DNA from: Collybiopsis luxurians FD-317 M1
Taxonomy: Eukaryota; Basidiomycota; Agaricomycetes; Agaricales; Omphalotaceae
DNA: 64,000 nt
Direction: 5' to 3'
Assembly: GCA_000827265.1 (NCBI GenBank)
Contig: KN834797.1
Location: forward strand, 1-64,000
Positions 23,000 through 37,000 of the stretch are shown piece by piece (position 1 is the first letter of the stretch; the number at the start of each line of letters is the position of its first letter). The position numbers and the translations under genes are program-made. Under the pieces are notes generated by a model. The model did not search any database, was not told where the DNA came from, and saw only the letters and a program-made list of their open reading frames with translations.

Positions 23000-25900
23000 C
23001 TTTTACCTGGTACTTAGAGTCATCCGTAAGCTTTACTCGATCTTTTTTTTTAGCGTACTTTTCTGTATAATCAAATCTCTGCGCAATAAATACCCAAGCA
23101 TCCATTACTATGTTAAATGATGGTCTATTTGATGTCGCTCGTTGAACGGTAGTGAGAGATAACCTGCGGTCGGAGCACCGGAGATACAAAGGACAGTCTG
23201 AGACTATCAACCGAGGCTAAAATGAATCGAAGAAGGGCAAAGTTACTTACCTTCTCACATGAACTCAGTTCAGAGAACCACGTCCGAAGAACAATTTGGG
23301 CGAATAACGGTATGAATTTTCGTGGAATTTATGTTAACCAAGTGTAAAAGTAAGCAGTAAATCAGATAAAAGGTCTTTCGAGCCTCATCCGCAAACTTTG
23401 AGCAGGTGGAGATTTTCAGCTATAATACGTTATATGTAGAACATGAATGAAAAGATTTTACGATAATCACCCATCTTACCAAGTACTTAGCAACATTTCC
23501 CAACCGACTAGACATACTAACCTGCAACCAGCCTATTCCTCCAGCGTCTCGAGTATTACTCCAATTTCCATTTACCTCATTGCGGAAAAGCCTCTCCATT
23601 TGTCCAGCACCTAAATGAATAGTAGAAACATGATTTGCCTGCAGTGGCGTACAAGATACGAACCCTCCATAGATAGATCCATTCCCATTCGGATGGGTAA
23701 AGTACGGACCACAGCAGCCATACCCGGAAGGACCTACATACATTCGTTAAGCACCGGATTCAGATGTACGAACAGAGGGGAACCTTCATACTATCGAATA
23801 CGGATTAGTCTTAAACTGCTACACTCTTAAACGGAAAGAAAACTCCTACAGCGTTATTGATGCCACCTATATATACGATACAGGTTATAGGTTAGTGGGC
23901 GATGGAAAAGAAGCAAATAAAATGAAGACGCAACCTACAGATTTGTCTTTTCACGACCATAGCTTGAATAAAAAATAGGGTATACACAAGAGAGCTACGC
24001 TTGACTGCGATCATGCTGAAGCAATCAGTGTTTGCGACTGACTAGTACCACAATCTGTACCGTTTATGAAAGCCTTGAAATGTCTGGAAGCAGTGGGCAG
24101 ATTCTTTTACAGAGTCGAATTCACTCCTGCAAAGTTATCAAAGACCATTTGTTACTGATTTGGACGGAGAGTATTAGGAGAAACCATCGTACGCCGAGTT
24201 CCACCGTCCTATCGCATACAGGCCAGCAAGTGTATAAAGACGAAGGATTAGTGCCTGAAGTGACCGCGGATTGCGTTCATCTTGGAAAATGAACTCGGAA
24301 TGGGTGAAAGGCTTGGAAGGGGAATGAACACACGCGAAGAAAGTAAGAGTCCGATAATGTTACAAGATCTACTTAGAGTGTCCAACAGAATGAACCCTTC
24401 CAGGGCCGCTGGTTGTGATTTAGCCGAAAGTTACGGAGAAAAAAGTTGGAATTACATGTGCATGGAATATTCATCCTGCAAGAATGTCAGAGTACTTCGA
24501 AAGGAACTGAATGAGATAACGAACCATAGACCTCCAATGGAAGTTCCATCCAACATTGGATTTCTAGAGGTTGTGTGTAGGATAGGGATGCTTGAATGTA
24601 ACAAGAAACCGGGAATATGATCGCGCTAATGAGGGTGGTACTGATCCGTCTCTCTTGGCCTAAACTAGATGACCATGTGCATGGTAAACGCGGGAGCAAT
24701 CCAAAAAGTTACACATCGAGTAGAAGAGTCGATTTTTCATTACCATAGAGTTCAGTGCACTGCACATCTGCATCCGAAACGTTTGGTTAGAGAGTTAATG
24801 AGACTCCGCGAGTAATCCAGGGTGATCCTCTACGCCCACTTCTTAACAGTGGTTCCGAGTGAGGAAGAGGGCTGGACGGAATGACTTGGATAGGGAATTT
24901 AAGAACAATCATACAAAAAAAATCATTGCCAAGGAGACGGACTGCGGAGGTACATACGGCGGAGACATTCACTCTGTTTTCAAGTATATTCGAGCTAGAA
25001 GCGAGTCGAGCGCCCGTTGCATTCCCAAGTGTACGAACCTGAATCAGTATTATTTTAAACTTTAGCCTGCTACCTCCCGATTGAAAGACCAAAAGCTCGG
25101 TCATGGGAACCGCCAGTGTAGCTATGAAGGTTGGTAGCAAATATCGACGAATTTGGGATTGGGGTCTCCAGAGCAAGGGAGGCTGACCTCCGGGAGCTTC
25201 ATCGGAAGAGAATTTTGAGGGTAACGATTACCGTACCACACTACACGGACTGTGAACCGAGCCTGCATCTTGGGTACAAGCGGCTTAAGAATTAAAATTC
25301 GGGAATCTCCAGAGCTGAGTAGGGTCGCGTCAGTTGGGAGCGGATCTTCTCGTCTCGTTCGGTTCGAAGGCTAATCTAAGTGCATACTCGTAACGGTATT
25401 TGCGTGTATGTATATGTTGTTTCTGTAGTTTCGAAGAGATAAACTAGCCGTGCACAAGTCAATGCTCAATGCGGCAGCTTACCGTTGTTCAGAATTGCCT
25501 TCCGAGAGAAATAATGGATTCTAATGGTGTTCGATGTCTGCTCCATGGAGATGTACCACGTACCTTTTCTATCGAGTACATAGAAAAAATGTTGGTCAAC
25601 TTTCATTCAAGCTTTCACAAGGCCGGAATTGACCCTAAAACATGTCGATTTAATACGGGTTCGAATACTATCCCAAATGGGCTCATGGGTGAATTTGAGT
25701 ATCGAGGTACGAGTGAAACCCATCGTTCCGGGATTCCGGATCTGCGACGATCGGTCTCTGCCCACGTGCCACGTGAACGAAATCTGGTGCCGTAACGCCT
25801 TTGATACTGTCAAGTGGGCGCGTTTTATTTTCCCATCTCACAAGCAATCAGCATAAGTTGCCAGTTTTAATAATTATTTAAGGCTTCAATATCTACTTTT

Positions 25901-26172
25901 CATAGCATTTTCCCTGTAAGATACGAAACCCACGACAAGCTACAGTATATTTCAAGTTCCACCATACAAAATTTCCGTTCACACACCCACAATCCTTCAT
26001 TCTCATCTCCCTCGCTTGCCATTGGTGGACTATTCGAATGTTGGATCACTGCACCTTATTCAATTACCACGACTGAGACCCCATCGCGATTTCTCTTCAG
26101 GAGCTTGGTACGCCGTTCGTCGTTCATCTATCTGTCTGTTTTGTTCTGTTCGTTGATTATGTCTGTAGAAAA
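23000..26172. other. Long intergenic tract with one possible minus-strand exon
   Basis: Most of this region shows no support for genes. On the minus strand at 23525-23745 one frame reads GPSGYGCCGPYFTHPNGNG, then IYGGFVSCTPLQANH. Upstream near 24012 a short frame starts MIAVKRSSLVYTLFFIQAM, which could be a signal peptide. Together they might be exons of a small secreted protein gene, but I could not link them with consistent splice phases. Nothing recognisable is seen between 24300 and 26170. Confidence 0.25.
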
Positions 26173-29100
26173 ATGGGTGACTCTCATCGACGTGCTCAGC
26201 CTGGTCCCGGTCCCAATAGTAGTCCAAATACTACCAGATTCTGGGATAAATCGCAAGCGACATACTCCTCCGAATCTTGGAAGGAAAACTATAGAAATCC
26301 CAAGGAAGAGATGAAGAAATTTTTGTTTGGACAGCCCCCAGATTTCGAAGCTTTGGCAGCCCCAGGTGCACTCCAGGACAAAAGATATAAATTTGCGAAA
26401 AGGCAAGGAGACGAGACGAGCTCGAGTAGCTCGGATGATAGCAATGAAAAACGAAGGAGAGCCGCAGGTAGATCTAGAGATGTGACGCCTAGAGCGAGCG
26501 TGGTGTCACTGGATAGTTCAGCAGCCGGTATGTTTCCTTTTCTTTATCTAAACTGACGATGCCTAATTCCTTTTCTTTGCCCAAGGTCAACCCGACCCCC
26601 GACCCCGCAGTCATTTATCGCAAACGCACATAAACTACTACCATCGGGGAAGCGAGGGCGACGAACACCGCCACTCATCCGAGTTGGACGAAGGGGCTGA
26701 CGTCGAAACTCGCAGTGAATTTTCAAACTACTCAAATTATTCGTATGAACCCGGACACGATACTTCCAACTCTCGTCGAGAATTACATCAATCCTGGGGT
26801 TCCAATAATCAGTCCTATTCTTCATCCTACGCGGCTAGTGAGGAGATTTCCATTTCTTCAGGCCGGCACAGCGGGAATAGTGGAAGCAGCCAGAGTCAGA
26901 ACCGGCCCAGCAGTGGCAGCCGACCGTCCTCGGGACACATCTCCATCTCGTCTTCTCGCATATCATCAGAATCGGGAACACATCTGAGCGTTAGCTCATT
27001 GCGTTATGACGGAAGAAGTTTTGATGGAAGCTTTCAGGAAGCAAGAGTGCGCCTTCCGTCTTTTTTGTGCTTCTGTTCCTGATTGTCTTCTTTTAGTTTC
27101 CTTCGAACGTTGGCGATACTCTGGATCCCTTGCAGCGAGGATCTCCAGCATTAGTTCCAGCTACCGCGATTCATCATGACCAGCATCTCCAAAGTCCTCA
27201 TCCCCCACCGTCCGACCTCATCGAACAAACGAGCTCAAACCAAGGGATGCTCAAAGCTGCGACGGAAGGTTTCGATTCCACGTATATCTTCTCCGGGTTT
27301 AAAATGAGCGGTAACGCAATGTCTCCCGAGGATGGAGAGGAGCCGGAGCTCGACTTCATAAGAAAACAAGCTGACGAGGGACGACTTGAGAGCCAAGACG
27401 ATGCGAGTAGTTCTGATTCTGATTACAGTCGCTCGGTCAGTCAGTTCGATGATTTTATCTTTTACACTAATCCTCACAATCTTGTCGATGCAGCCTGGAA
27501 CACTACATCCAGTACGAACCGCTACAACTTCGACTGCATATCACGAAATTGACAGTAAACGCCCTGTCGGGACTCACTCCGACGTGCACCCCAGGTTCAT
27601 GGAACCCTCTCCACGGATGTCGCGAACCCCACCACCTTTAGCTTCCTCGTCTCTCTCGTCTTCCGCGCTCGAAACCTTGAATGCCTCGCCCCAAATTCAA
27701 CCTGAATTTAGCTTCACGGATGCGCTGAATATTCCTTCAGCTAGTGCTACACCGAAGCGTAGAAAGAGTACTTTACGCGGTAATCTTGGAGCTCTGGGTA
27801 CTATCAAGTCTCCCAGTAACCGATCCCCTTCAGGACCGAAGTCTCCCGTATCGCCAGCGTCTCCTACGCGTACCATTGGACCTGGTTTCGACGGGCATCG
27901 ATCTTCCGATTCTCTTCTCTTTGATGAAGCGATGGAATATATCGAGTCCATGCCGTCCTCATCTGCAACAAAATCTGAACCTGCCCATGTCCATGGCGCG
28001 TCTGCAGTATCCACGTCAACGCCTACATCCTCCACTGCCGTATCCCCAACACCACCCTTCGCTCAAATCGTTTCTACTTCCCAACCTACTTTCATCGGCG
28101 TCAGATCCTCCTCCTCCATCGAAGTCGAATCCGCATCCACGAGATCTTCCAACTCGTTCCCCTATGACGAACCGTTCCAGAAAACCCTCATGGTTTGGGG
28201 TGGGAAGGAGTATCGTGATTTGAGGCGAGAATGGGTTGTGAGAAAGGAGAGGAAGAGGAAGGATACGATTGAGGAAAATATACGCGAGGAAGGTTCGCAA
28301 TCGATGGCAGGAGCTGGCGAGAGGCAGAACGCGGGCGAAGCGAATGCTGAAGAACCGGTCGAAAGGATGAAGGATGCGAAGTATCGTGGAATGCCAGTGG
28401 GTACAGAGGAGTTATGGGGGAATTTTTTGCTTGGGAGGTTCAGTGTTACACGAGAAGATGTGGTATCTCGGAGCGCTCCTGGAGGGAAAGATGGTAAAGA
28501 GCAGGTGAAGGAGGCAGGTGCAGGTACCGACACAGACGCTATTGGGAAAGGTATTGGGACTCATGAGAGGGACGCCAGTAAAGACGTCGGAAAAGCGAAG
28601 GCGACACACGACCGAAATCGTGTCGATGCTGAGACGAGAGTGGAGGCCTCGGGTACGTTTGCGTTTAACGTTTTCTGCAAATACTCATGGAGTTGCTAGG
28701 TCTCCGTCCCTCAACGAAAGTAGCAGCAAGCGACGCAGGTAAACCGCCTCAACAAAGGATTGTCATCAGACGTTTACGGGACGACACACCGAACGCCTAC
28801 AACTCTAGTAAAATCGCCTCGGACTCGACCTCGGTTCTCGCAAAGCAGTCCATATCGATCCAAACGATAAACGAGGACGCGGAATCTCTCGCTGAACCGC
28901 CGTCATCCTCTCAAGATGCGTTTGCGTCACCTACTGTGTCTCTTTTACCTCCTTCGTCCCTCCCGGCCAATGAAGGAGTAGTTGCGACTGCTTCCTCTTC
29001 CTCCTCCTCCCGAAGGAGCCCTTTTGACTCACACCATCCCGCTATTCTTGTTCATCGTCACTCCAAAGTTGCTGCATTCTCAATTAGCCGGCAGTACTCC

Positions 29101-30906
29101 CGGGATCGTGGAGCAAATTCGAGAATCTCAAACTCAGCGCCCTCGTCGACGCCTTCATCCTCTCAGCGTCACCATGTTATTATGCTCGCGCCTAGAGACG
29201 TTCAGGAGGGAACGGTAATTGATCGTCATGAGGCTGTCCGAGCAGCATTTTCGCCAGGGGGCACCGGCAGCACACGGAGAAAGGAGAAGGGCAAGAGCAA
29301 GGATGATAAGGAGGAGGAACAGAGCAGAGATGATTCGAAGAAGGAAAAAAGCAGAATGAGGAGCCTGTCCTCCTTGAAGGGTGCACCGAGTAATAGTCGC
29401 CAGGTGCCCGAACGTGATCGGTCGGTGAAAGCCCAGATCAAAAGCGATGGGCAAATTCAACTAATTCGCGGTGACAATGAAGATATAGGAATATTGGGCT
29501 TGCGTGGCAAAGGTAGAAAGGTCATGCCGGATTCAGACCGCGTTGGTCGCAGCGCGGACGATATTGGGACTCGGTCAGCTCCCCCAACCTATTACAAGCC
29601 GAAGAAGTATGCCCTGGATGGGAAGTCCAAGTCGGCCGTTGATCAAGATACCCGACTCGAACGGGAGAGGGTCAAGGGGAAGAGGGTCAAGGTGATCGAT
29701 GACGAGGTTAGCGGAAACGAGCGCAGTAGTGGGGTACGAGGTTCGAGAGAGAATCATCAGCGAGCTTATGGTATTCTGGACCAGTCGCTGGAGTCGTCCG
29801 GTAGTGTTGGAACAACTGCCACTCGATTGGCAAGCAGTAGCTCGCAGACTCATGATTCAATCTCGTCTACAACTTCACGGTCGTCAAACTTTTTCAAGCG
29901 TATCTTAACCTGGGATACATCTTTGTCGTCGGCACCTAGTCACTCGATTCAGCTTTCTTCCAAAATCTCTAGCTCTACCTCTCCCAGTACTATATCCTCT
30001 CAGACGGCGTACAGTGCCAGCGCTAAGGACATCACGCCTACTCAATCCATGAACTCGGACATCTCAGCACCATATGTCCCACCGTGGGTAACTTTTGCGA
30101 CCCGTGAGCAACAGGAAATGCAACGCCACGTTCTTGGGCAGCTGGAGCATTCTTTTGAAAACGTTGGCTTGTTACCTTCCACCAAGGAAAAGAAAAGTAG
30201 CGGAAAGAAGAGCGCCTTGTACACTGGAGGGAGTATTTCGTCCAGACTTTCCCACAAGAAAATGGACGTGTTATCTTGCGTTCCCGCAGATGCTTATTTT
30301 ATGCTACTCCCTCTCTGGCCTGCGGAAACGGATACTTATTCGCAGCGCTTGTCTCCGTTCCAGGCTCCTTCCATCCCCTCCGACGACCGACGATATCTAT
30401 TGGTATTCTATAAGCCCCTGCCCTTTGAAGGCTTGACAAAAGGTACCTCATCGTTGTCCACTAGTGATCTGCGTAAGATTCTCCTCCCAGGGTTCCATGC
30501 TATGGCCAGGCAAGTTTCTCACAGCGAGCTGGAAGGTACTGGGGTACGAGTTCCCGAGCAAGGAATTTCTGTAAACGGTCCACTGGAGGATGCCTTTAAA
30601 CGGATCCCTCGCTCGCTTTCTCACACTCTCTATTCCTCCACCGGCGACAATAGCTCTGTGCAACCCTATATCATCGGTACTTCGAAATCTCGCGACGCTG
30701 GGGTAGAATTTGATCCAGAAGCCTTAGTTGATTTGGGTTTATGTACAGTTTTGAACGAGGAGCAGCGGAGATCTCTGCCTCCTGGAATGGTGGTGGAGCA
30801 GTTCGACTCGGAACAGGCGACGACCGTGAAACTTACCCCAATCGGTAGTGCGGTCATGGAAATGATATGGGTTGGGGGATTAGCATTAACGAGTTTTGGG
30901 AGTTGA
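26173..30906 (+). CDS. Large serine-rich basidiomycete protein of unknown function
   Basis: Five exons, 26173-26527, 26586-27046, 27097-27435, 27494-28652 and 28700-30906, total 4521 nt, giving 1506 aa with all phases consistent. The start MGDSHRRAQPGPGPNSS is followed by a folded-looking block (TRFWDKSQATYSSESWKENY, then EEMKKFLFGQPPDFEAL). A very long disordered middle is rich in Ser, with Arg/Ser and Lys/Glu-rich patches (KEKGKSKDDKEEEQSRDDSK). A compact C-terminal domain of about 230 aa begins near YVPPWVTFATREQQEMQ and includes CVPADAYFMLLPLWPAE and RYLLVFYKPLPFEG. It ends in a hydrophobic stretch (MEMIWVGGLALTSFGS). The ends look conserved and structured while the middle looks like a phosphorylation-rich linker. 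I do not recognise the family. Confidence 0.8.
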
Positions 30907-31593
30907 ACGTATTTTATTTTTTGTTTAATTATCTATTTCTATGTATAGTTTTCGGTGTCATTTCAAATACAGTTTACTGCTCATCTATACCAGCGTATCT
31001 TAGAGTCGACACTCCATGATCACCTTGGACCTGAATTGGTACGTTTTGATTTGATCCCATATTGAATCTGTTGAAATTCTACGGGATGACTGTGACAGTC
31101 CAGATGATATACGTCGCTTTCAGGTCGATCATCACTGACAGTGTATTCTTCTGACCGGCTGTTCGCTTGTACACTATACCCAATCAGGCCTCCATTCCTT
31201 CTGTCCGAACCCCATGCCGATCTTGAATACATTGATAAGATCAGACCCGCTTCTGGTCCTTCACTCTATCGTAATCGAATAGACCCTCCTCCCCTCCTGA
31301 CCTCATTTGACACGACAGGTAATCGGGCGGACTTTCGTCCACATAGATAAACCAGCTTGGTGGGTCTTGAATTAGAACCTGTTTTAATATAGCCATTTCA
31401 CGAGGTAGCTTCGATTTTCCAGCAACTTCCTGTAGACTGGGAATCTATCTTGACTAGATTTTCTATTAAATTTTATCCTTCTGATTGCAATGATTGCGTT
31501 CCTTCGCCATGGATTCGGACCTGTATTCGCATGCTAGAATCTTATATATGATCTGGTATTGTCGACATACGCTTCACAGTGTACTTCACCGAC
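30907..31593. other. Intergenic between serine-rich gene and P450
   Basis: This is 3' flank of one gene and promoter region of the next. No other feature is seen. Confidence 0.4.
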
Positions 31594-34076
31594 ATGCTTT
31601 TATCTGCGCTTGCAATCCTAAGTAGCATCACAGCTTTGTACGTCTGGTACAAACTCACTAGACGGTCCCCATTCGATCATATCCCAGGTCCTCCCTCCAA
31701 ATCCTTCCTTCTTGGTTTGGCTACTATTCTTTTCATCGAAACATAGATTTCACCAAACGTTGTTCACAGGTAATCTCGGTGAATTGATGCAGGCTCAAGT
31801 TGGATCGGTCGGAATAATTAGACGACATACTCCAAGTAATTTGCTGATGGTATGTTTCTAGACCGACTTTGCGTGGCAAGAGACCTATGGAGATGTAGTG
31901 AAGTTCAAAGCCGCGTTTGGGGTGGGTTCAACATCATGCACTACTTCATCCCCAACTCAGCACCCCCCTCTCTTATCCAGATCGATCGGTTCTTGATTTC
32001 CGATCCTAAGGCCCTCCACCACATCCTTCAGACCTCTGGATATCGCTGGGGAAAATATCGTGAGCGAGTGGAACTGAGTAGACTGATGTCAGGTAAAGGC
32101 CTGACCTATGCGGAGGGTTTGTGGATTCTGCCTTCTTTCCCTGGTACCAACTAAATGTTCACAACTAAAAGGAAATGCTCATAAGAGACAACGAAAAATA
32201 ATGTTGCCTGGCTTCGGATCATCAGAAGCGGGCAATTTTCTTCCCCTGTTCTTCTCATGTGCTGCGTCGGTGTGTCCCAGTAGGCAACTTCTGTGCTACG
32301 TTCCTACTCATTTAGATATCAGATGAGCAGACGATGGAGCGACATCCTTTCCTTCTCCGAAAATCAGTCTCATGTCTTCAACCTTCCTGAATGGATATCA
32401 CGAGCCTCGTTAGATGCAATAGGTCAAGGTCAGCATTGGTTTCTTATTCAGAATGTTCTTTGAAGCGTCCTCATTCCAGCGGCTTTTGACTACAACTTCG
32501 GTGCTACTGCTAACCATGAGACTGAACTCGGGAAGGTTTATCAAAACATGTTGTCCGTGTCTTATTTCCTCTAGCTGCGTGTGGTTGATAAGTGTTTCCA
32601 TTCTAGGACTAAAGCATTTGCAGCTCCTTCCAACAGCACTCTGTTAACGATGGAACTTCTCCAGTTTCTTCCTCGTTCTCTGCTTGAATTTCTTGATGAC
32701 CTTAGTCCTAGCCCTCGACTTGCTGCTATTCGAAGGGCTGGTGAAGTCGCAAATGCTCTTGCTGAGGAGCTCGTGTCAACAAAGGCAAACGCTCTTCTTA
32801 AAGGTGAAGGCCAGAAAGATATTATGAGCCTTTTAGGTTGAAAACTTCACTCCTTTACAACCTTGTTTCTCTGACATAATAACTAGTCAAAGCCAATGCC
32901 AGTGAGAGTCCCAAATCACGACTCACTCATACAGAGCTGATCTCGACCATGCGGTACTGTTGGGTTTGACACATAATGAAAATTCCGTCCACTAAATAAC
33001 TAGCTTTATAGAGTCATTATTTTTGCCGGATTCGATACCACCAGGTGAGCTATTCCCTGCGTGGTTATGCGCCGCGTACAAGCTCTGATTTACACAACGG
33101 ATCAGCAATACGTTAGCGTTCCTATTATACGAGCTTGCCAGAAACCCTGAGCTGCAGCATAATCTCCGAGCTGAAATTCGTGCTGCAGAAAAGGAGGCTT
33201 CCTCGCGAGGAGAGTCTCAAATCACCATCTCAGACCTGAAAGGTATGTACCTTCTAGAAGCTACAATCAAGGTTCGCTACGATCTATAGTCAACCCCTTA
33301 TGACCTCGTTAATGATGAGAGATTAGGAAACACTTCGGTATCATCCAGGTATTTTTCTATCTAATTCATATGGAGCAGAACTGAACACGCACATCATAGT
33401 GGCGCCGCACATATTGCGGACCGCCAAGGAAGATGATATATTGCCTATCTCTGCGATAACAACCACAACTGGTCAAGTCCTGACAGAGCTGCCTATTCCA
33501 AGAGGAACTCGGGTCATCCTTTCCATCCCGGCATACAATAGGTTCGAGAGACATCTACTTCTAATCTTCAGAGCAGCTGAAGGATATGGAATTCAGGAAT
33601 AAGAAGATCTTTGGCGATGGTGCTTGCTCTTCAAGTTACGTTGTAACATAGCTAATATTCCTCCGAAGACGCACATATGTTTAACCCTTATCGCTGGCTG
33701 GAGTTAAATCATGTGGTCAAAAACGACGTCTCCCTTGGCCCGTTTGCTAATCTGTAAGATTTGTTCGACTAAGGTTTTCGCTTATTCATATCTCGTTCAG
33801 CGCGACGTTCTCTGGCGGGATCCGTTCATGCCTCGGTTGGCGATTTGCGTTAGCTTTCTTCTCTAATTCTTGGTACTGCATCGGTTGGCTGAGACGAGCT
33901 CTTCCAGAATCATTGAATTACAAGCATTCGTTGTGGAACTACTTAGCAAATTCGAGTTCCATCCGACTGCCCAAATTGAGCATATCAGACGTGAGGCGGC
34001 CTTTGCAATGGTTCCTACGGTAGAAGGAGAGCTGGACAAGGGGTCTCAACTTCCGTTGAGAGTGACATTTGCTTGA
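31594..34076 (+). CDS. Cytochrome P450 monooxygenase
   Basis: This is an ER-anchored heme monooxygenase, 543 aa; its substrate cannot be inferred. I derived 17 exons: 31594-31714, 31770-31798, 31862-31921, 31981-32116, 32172-32269, 32323-32428, 32480-32552, 32607-32836, 32887-32953, 33012-33044, 33106-33271, 33327-33348, 33376-33541, 33597-33619, 33669-33753, 33801-33848 and 33908-34076. The total is 1632 nt with every phase matching. It has an N-terminal anchor (MLLSALAILSSITALYVWY), a proline hinge FDHIPGPPSK and the I-helix IIFAGFDTTSNTLA (AGxDTT). The K-helix is ETLR with YHP (33327 onward). PERF-like FNPYRWLE is followed by the heme loop FSGGIRSCLGWRFA, with its Cys ligand. The exons holding ETLR (22 nt) and NKKIFGD (23 nt) are tiny, so automatic models could call this gene broken. 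I found no disabling change. Confidence 0.92.
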
Positions 34077-37000
34077 AAGGGTCAATAACTGAAATGGGGA
34101 ACGTGACGTTGAAGTAATAGATATAAGTAGAAGAAGAAATGATACTGAACTGTATGCTTACTGCCATCTATCTCCACGTGTCTCGTGGAGATATAACTTC
34201 CGGGCTGATGAAAAAAAGAGAGTTGGGTCGAGAGCTGAGCTCCCTAATTAGTCGATCTCTCGGAATGCTCGAGAGTATACCCTCAAATAGACTGCAGACT
34301 CGAGGCTCTGCTCTGCGGGGGTTCGCATGTCCCCCAGTGAAATTTTGTGCCAGCAGTCTCACATTTATCACCCAACCTGCATTTTCGTCAACTGAGAACG
34401 AATAGTTAACTCCTGATCACCAACGACCACCAGCCGTCAATAGTCACCAAGTTATTCTTGAGTGGAGTACCAAATCGACCGTATTCACCCGCCTGGGATG
34501 CGTCCGAACTGAAATCGCAGTTCAATATATACAGTACGAGATTTAGCACAAGAAGATCACACCGGCGGAAGTTGCTTGAATACCAGCTCTTGAAAATATA
34601 TATTGAAAAGCGATCCTGCTCTCGCGGAACCTAAAGGCCTAACTGCTTACAGGTACGATGTCGACGCTAATTCATTCTGTTTGGCAACAATACTCTTCGA
34701 CGATGAAGCTGGGAATTATATGACCTGACACCTTGACCGTTACTCTGTCAAGACATTATATACTTATCTAGAAAGCCTCAGTGTATCTCCTTTCCGAATT
34801 CTGGCGCCCATAGCTTGGATCATCTGGTGGTCGGGTGCCGTGGCTCAGTGAGTCACTTTCGAGAGGGCATATTAACGCTATAGATACCGATAAGCCCGAT
34901 GTTAACGTTTAGCAGAAAATCTCTTCACGACTGCGAGCTCTGGCAAATGACCTCACATCCACTACCATGGTAGGGCGGCACGGTCTGGTGAGATGTGGCG
35001 CTAAAGTGAATACAACCACACCCTTCAAATGTTGCAAGGAAATAGAAATGTAGTATTCACTCATTGAATGCACTGGTAACACATCCTCAAAACAGCGCTC
35101 GGCGGAAGAGGGACTTGTCTGACTACTTAGCTTTACCCCGTTTCCTGCCGCGGGGCCTAGCTTACCAATTAAACAGTTAGTTCTTGTGCGATAAAGATTG
35201 AGTTCAAAAGTCCTACCTCTCACGTTCAAAGTGCAATTTTCTGCGATGTGCAAGTGAATATTGAATCCAGTTCTGTAGTCTTCAAACGTTGGATCCGGTG
35301 AGCGTCTGATGGTCAAGTTGTGATTTGGTTGTACTAACTGCTCAACTGTGAACTCGAAACGGCCTGGAAATAGTTTTATCCAACGGATAGACTATGTCTT
35401 CAGGTACCCCTGAATCGTTTTGGGGCTCTCATTGAACTCGAAAGTATAGTTGAAGTTATACAGTAGTACGAAAGGCTCGAAAAGGGATGCTCATCCTGTA
35501 TCGATCTGCTTCCTATTACGGTAGCTTATCTTTGTACTACCAGTGATGCCCTCTGTACTCTCTCAGTATCACACACAAAATTCGGCGAACAGAAAGACCT
35601 ATGTAGGAGCAAAAGATGCTGAAGAAGATTTTAACGCTTTATATATGCTTAGCGGACTAAGCATCCAAATAATTCGATCTATTCGCAGAAATAATTAGGG
35701 AACGATATCCATTTATACAAAATTCATGCGGAAGTTCATAATATTTCTTGACGGTCCTTCTTGTTCCATGGAATATCCAGGAGCACCGCAAGTTACCCGT
35801 AAATCAAATAACCCACGGGAGGAGGCCGATGTGAAGCATGAGTGTTTTGAAGGCCGCAGAAGAGCCCAGGTACGCGTGGCCAAATAGTGGGGATAGGTAC
35901 GTCCCCAACAAGCATTCCGTTAGTTTGTTTCCATAATAGATCTGGATGGAACTCGAGCCGGAGAAATGAAGCTTCTATGGATATCGCCGAGTAGAAACAC
36001 AGATGAAATAACCTGGGACGTTGTGAGGGTCACGGAGAACGGAACGTTAAAGGAGGCTTGAAAAGCACGTAGGTAAAGCCCAAGAAAGCCCGCCGTTCCA
36101 TAAGAATCCATTCAATTTTCCCAATTAAATTGTTCAAAGGGGTAGTATTATTGGGGCTAGAATGACCAACTGGTAGGTTCGACCTAAATCAAAAAGCTAT
36201 ACACTACGAAATAAAATCTTCCATTGTTCTACCCAAGACGTAACACTCATCTTGAATGGCCTCCGTTTTCAAAAGAAGAGTGGCGGGAAGTAAAGGAGAA
36301 TATGATAACGCTCTCCTGATAGCATTTGAACGTGATGATAGTGGAAATGCTTAGCTGAATATCGAGAAGGAACCAGGTTATACCGTGGGTGCCTACGGAA
36401 GATGCTCAAAGTCATTGGTTATATCATTGGCCGAGGGTGATCAGAACACTCTAAGCACTTTGAATTAAGTAAGTGAGCGGCGGACTAGGGAGACATTCTG
36501 GGGGAAACGAACATTGATTGTGCCTAGAAGGAAGTTTTCGAAAGGCAAAGCCGAGCAACGAAAATTGCCGATAAGCCTCAGAAGTACTAGTAGGCGTCAA
36601 GCAGACGCTAGTAATTTCACTCTGTTTCTTTTGCTGATTCCTTCCATCCTGCGATTCTCACTACAACCGCAGAATGCCGATGGTAGGAATAACTGTGATG
36701 TTCCTGCAGGGAATGTTGGGAGGAAACGTTCTTGACGGCACTTATGAATAGTAGCATGTGGTAAGAGGTCGGGAGCACAAGGGTCAACTGACTTATTTGA
36801 TCCTGAAATAGAGTATGCTTCGCTCTTTTTTTGCACTGACATTCGTTTTAGAGCTCACCTTCCAAAAGTACGCAATTCATTTCTTCTCTTTGCATTTCAA
36901 ACTCACCAGATGTTCTGCGGCAATATTCGAGGCAATTACCAATGAATGGTAAGTAATACTCGACCATTAAAAGAGGCACACCTATACTGAAATGTCATTA

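Noticed and set aside
27697..29460. Several 65-125 aa minus-strand frames
   Set aside because: All are antisense to the long Ser-rich coding exons; Ser codons read backwards leave few stops.
33290..33350. Apparent stops before ETLR in the P450
   Set aside because: They fall in an intron (33272-33326) when the microexon model is used; phases on both sides agree.
34820..34880. tRNA-like GTGCCGTGGCTCAGTGAG
   Set aside because: It resembles a tRNA D-arm start, but no anticodon stem or TTCGA T-loop follows.
34909..35316. 135-aa minus-strand frame
   Set aside because: No recognisable motif, no splice-supported extension and an isolated position in a gene-poor tract.
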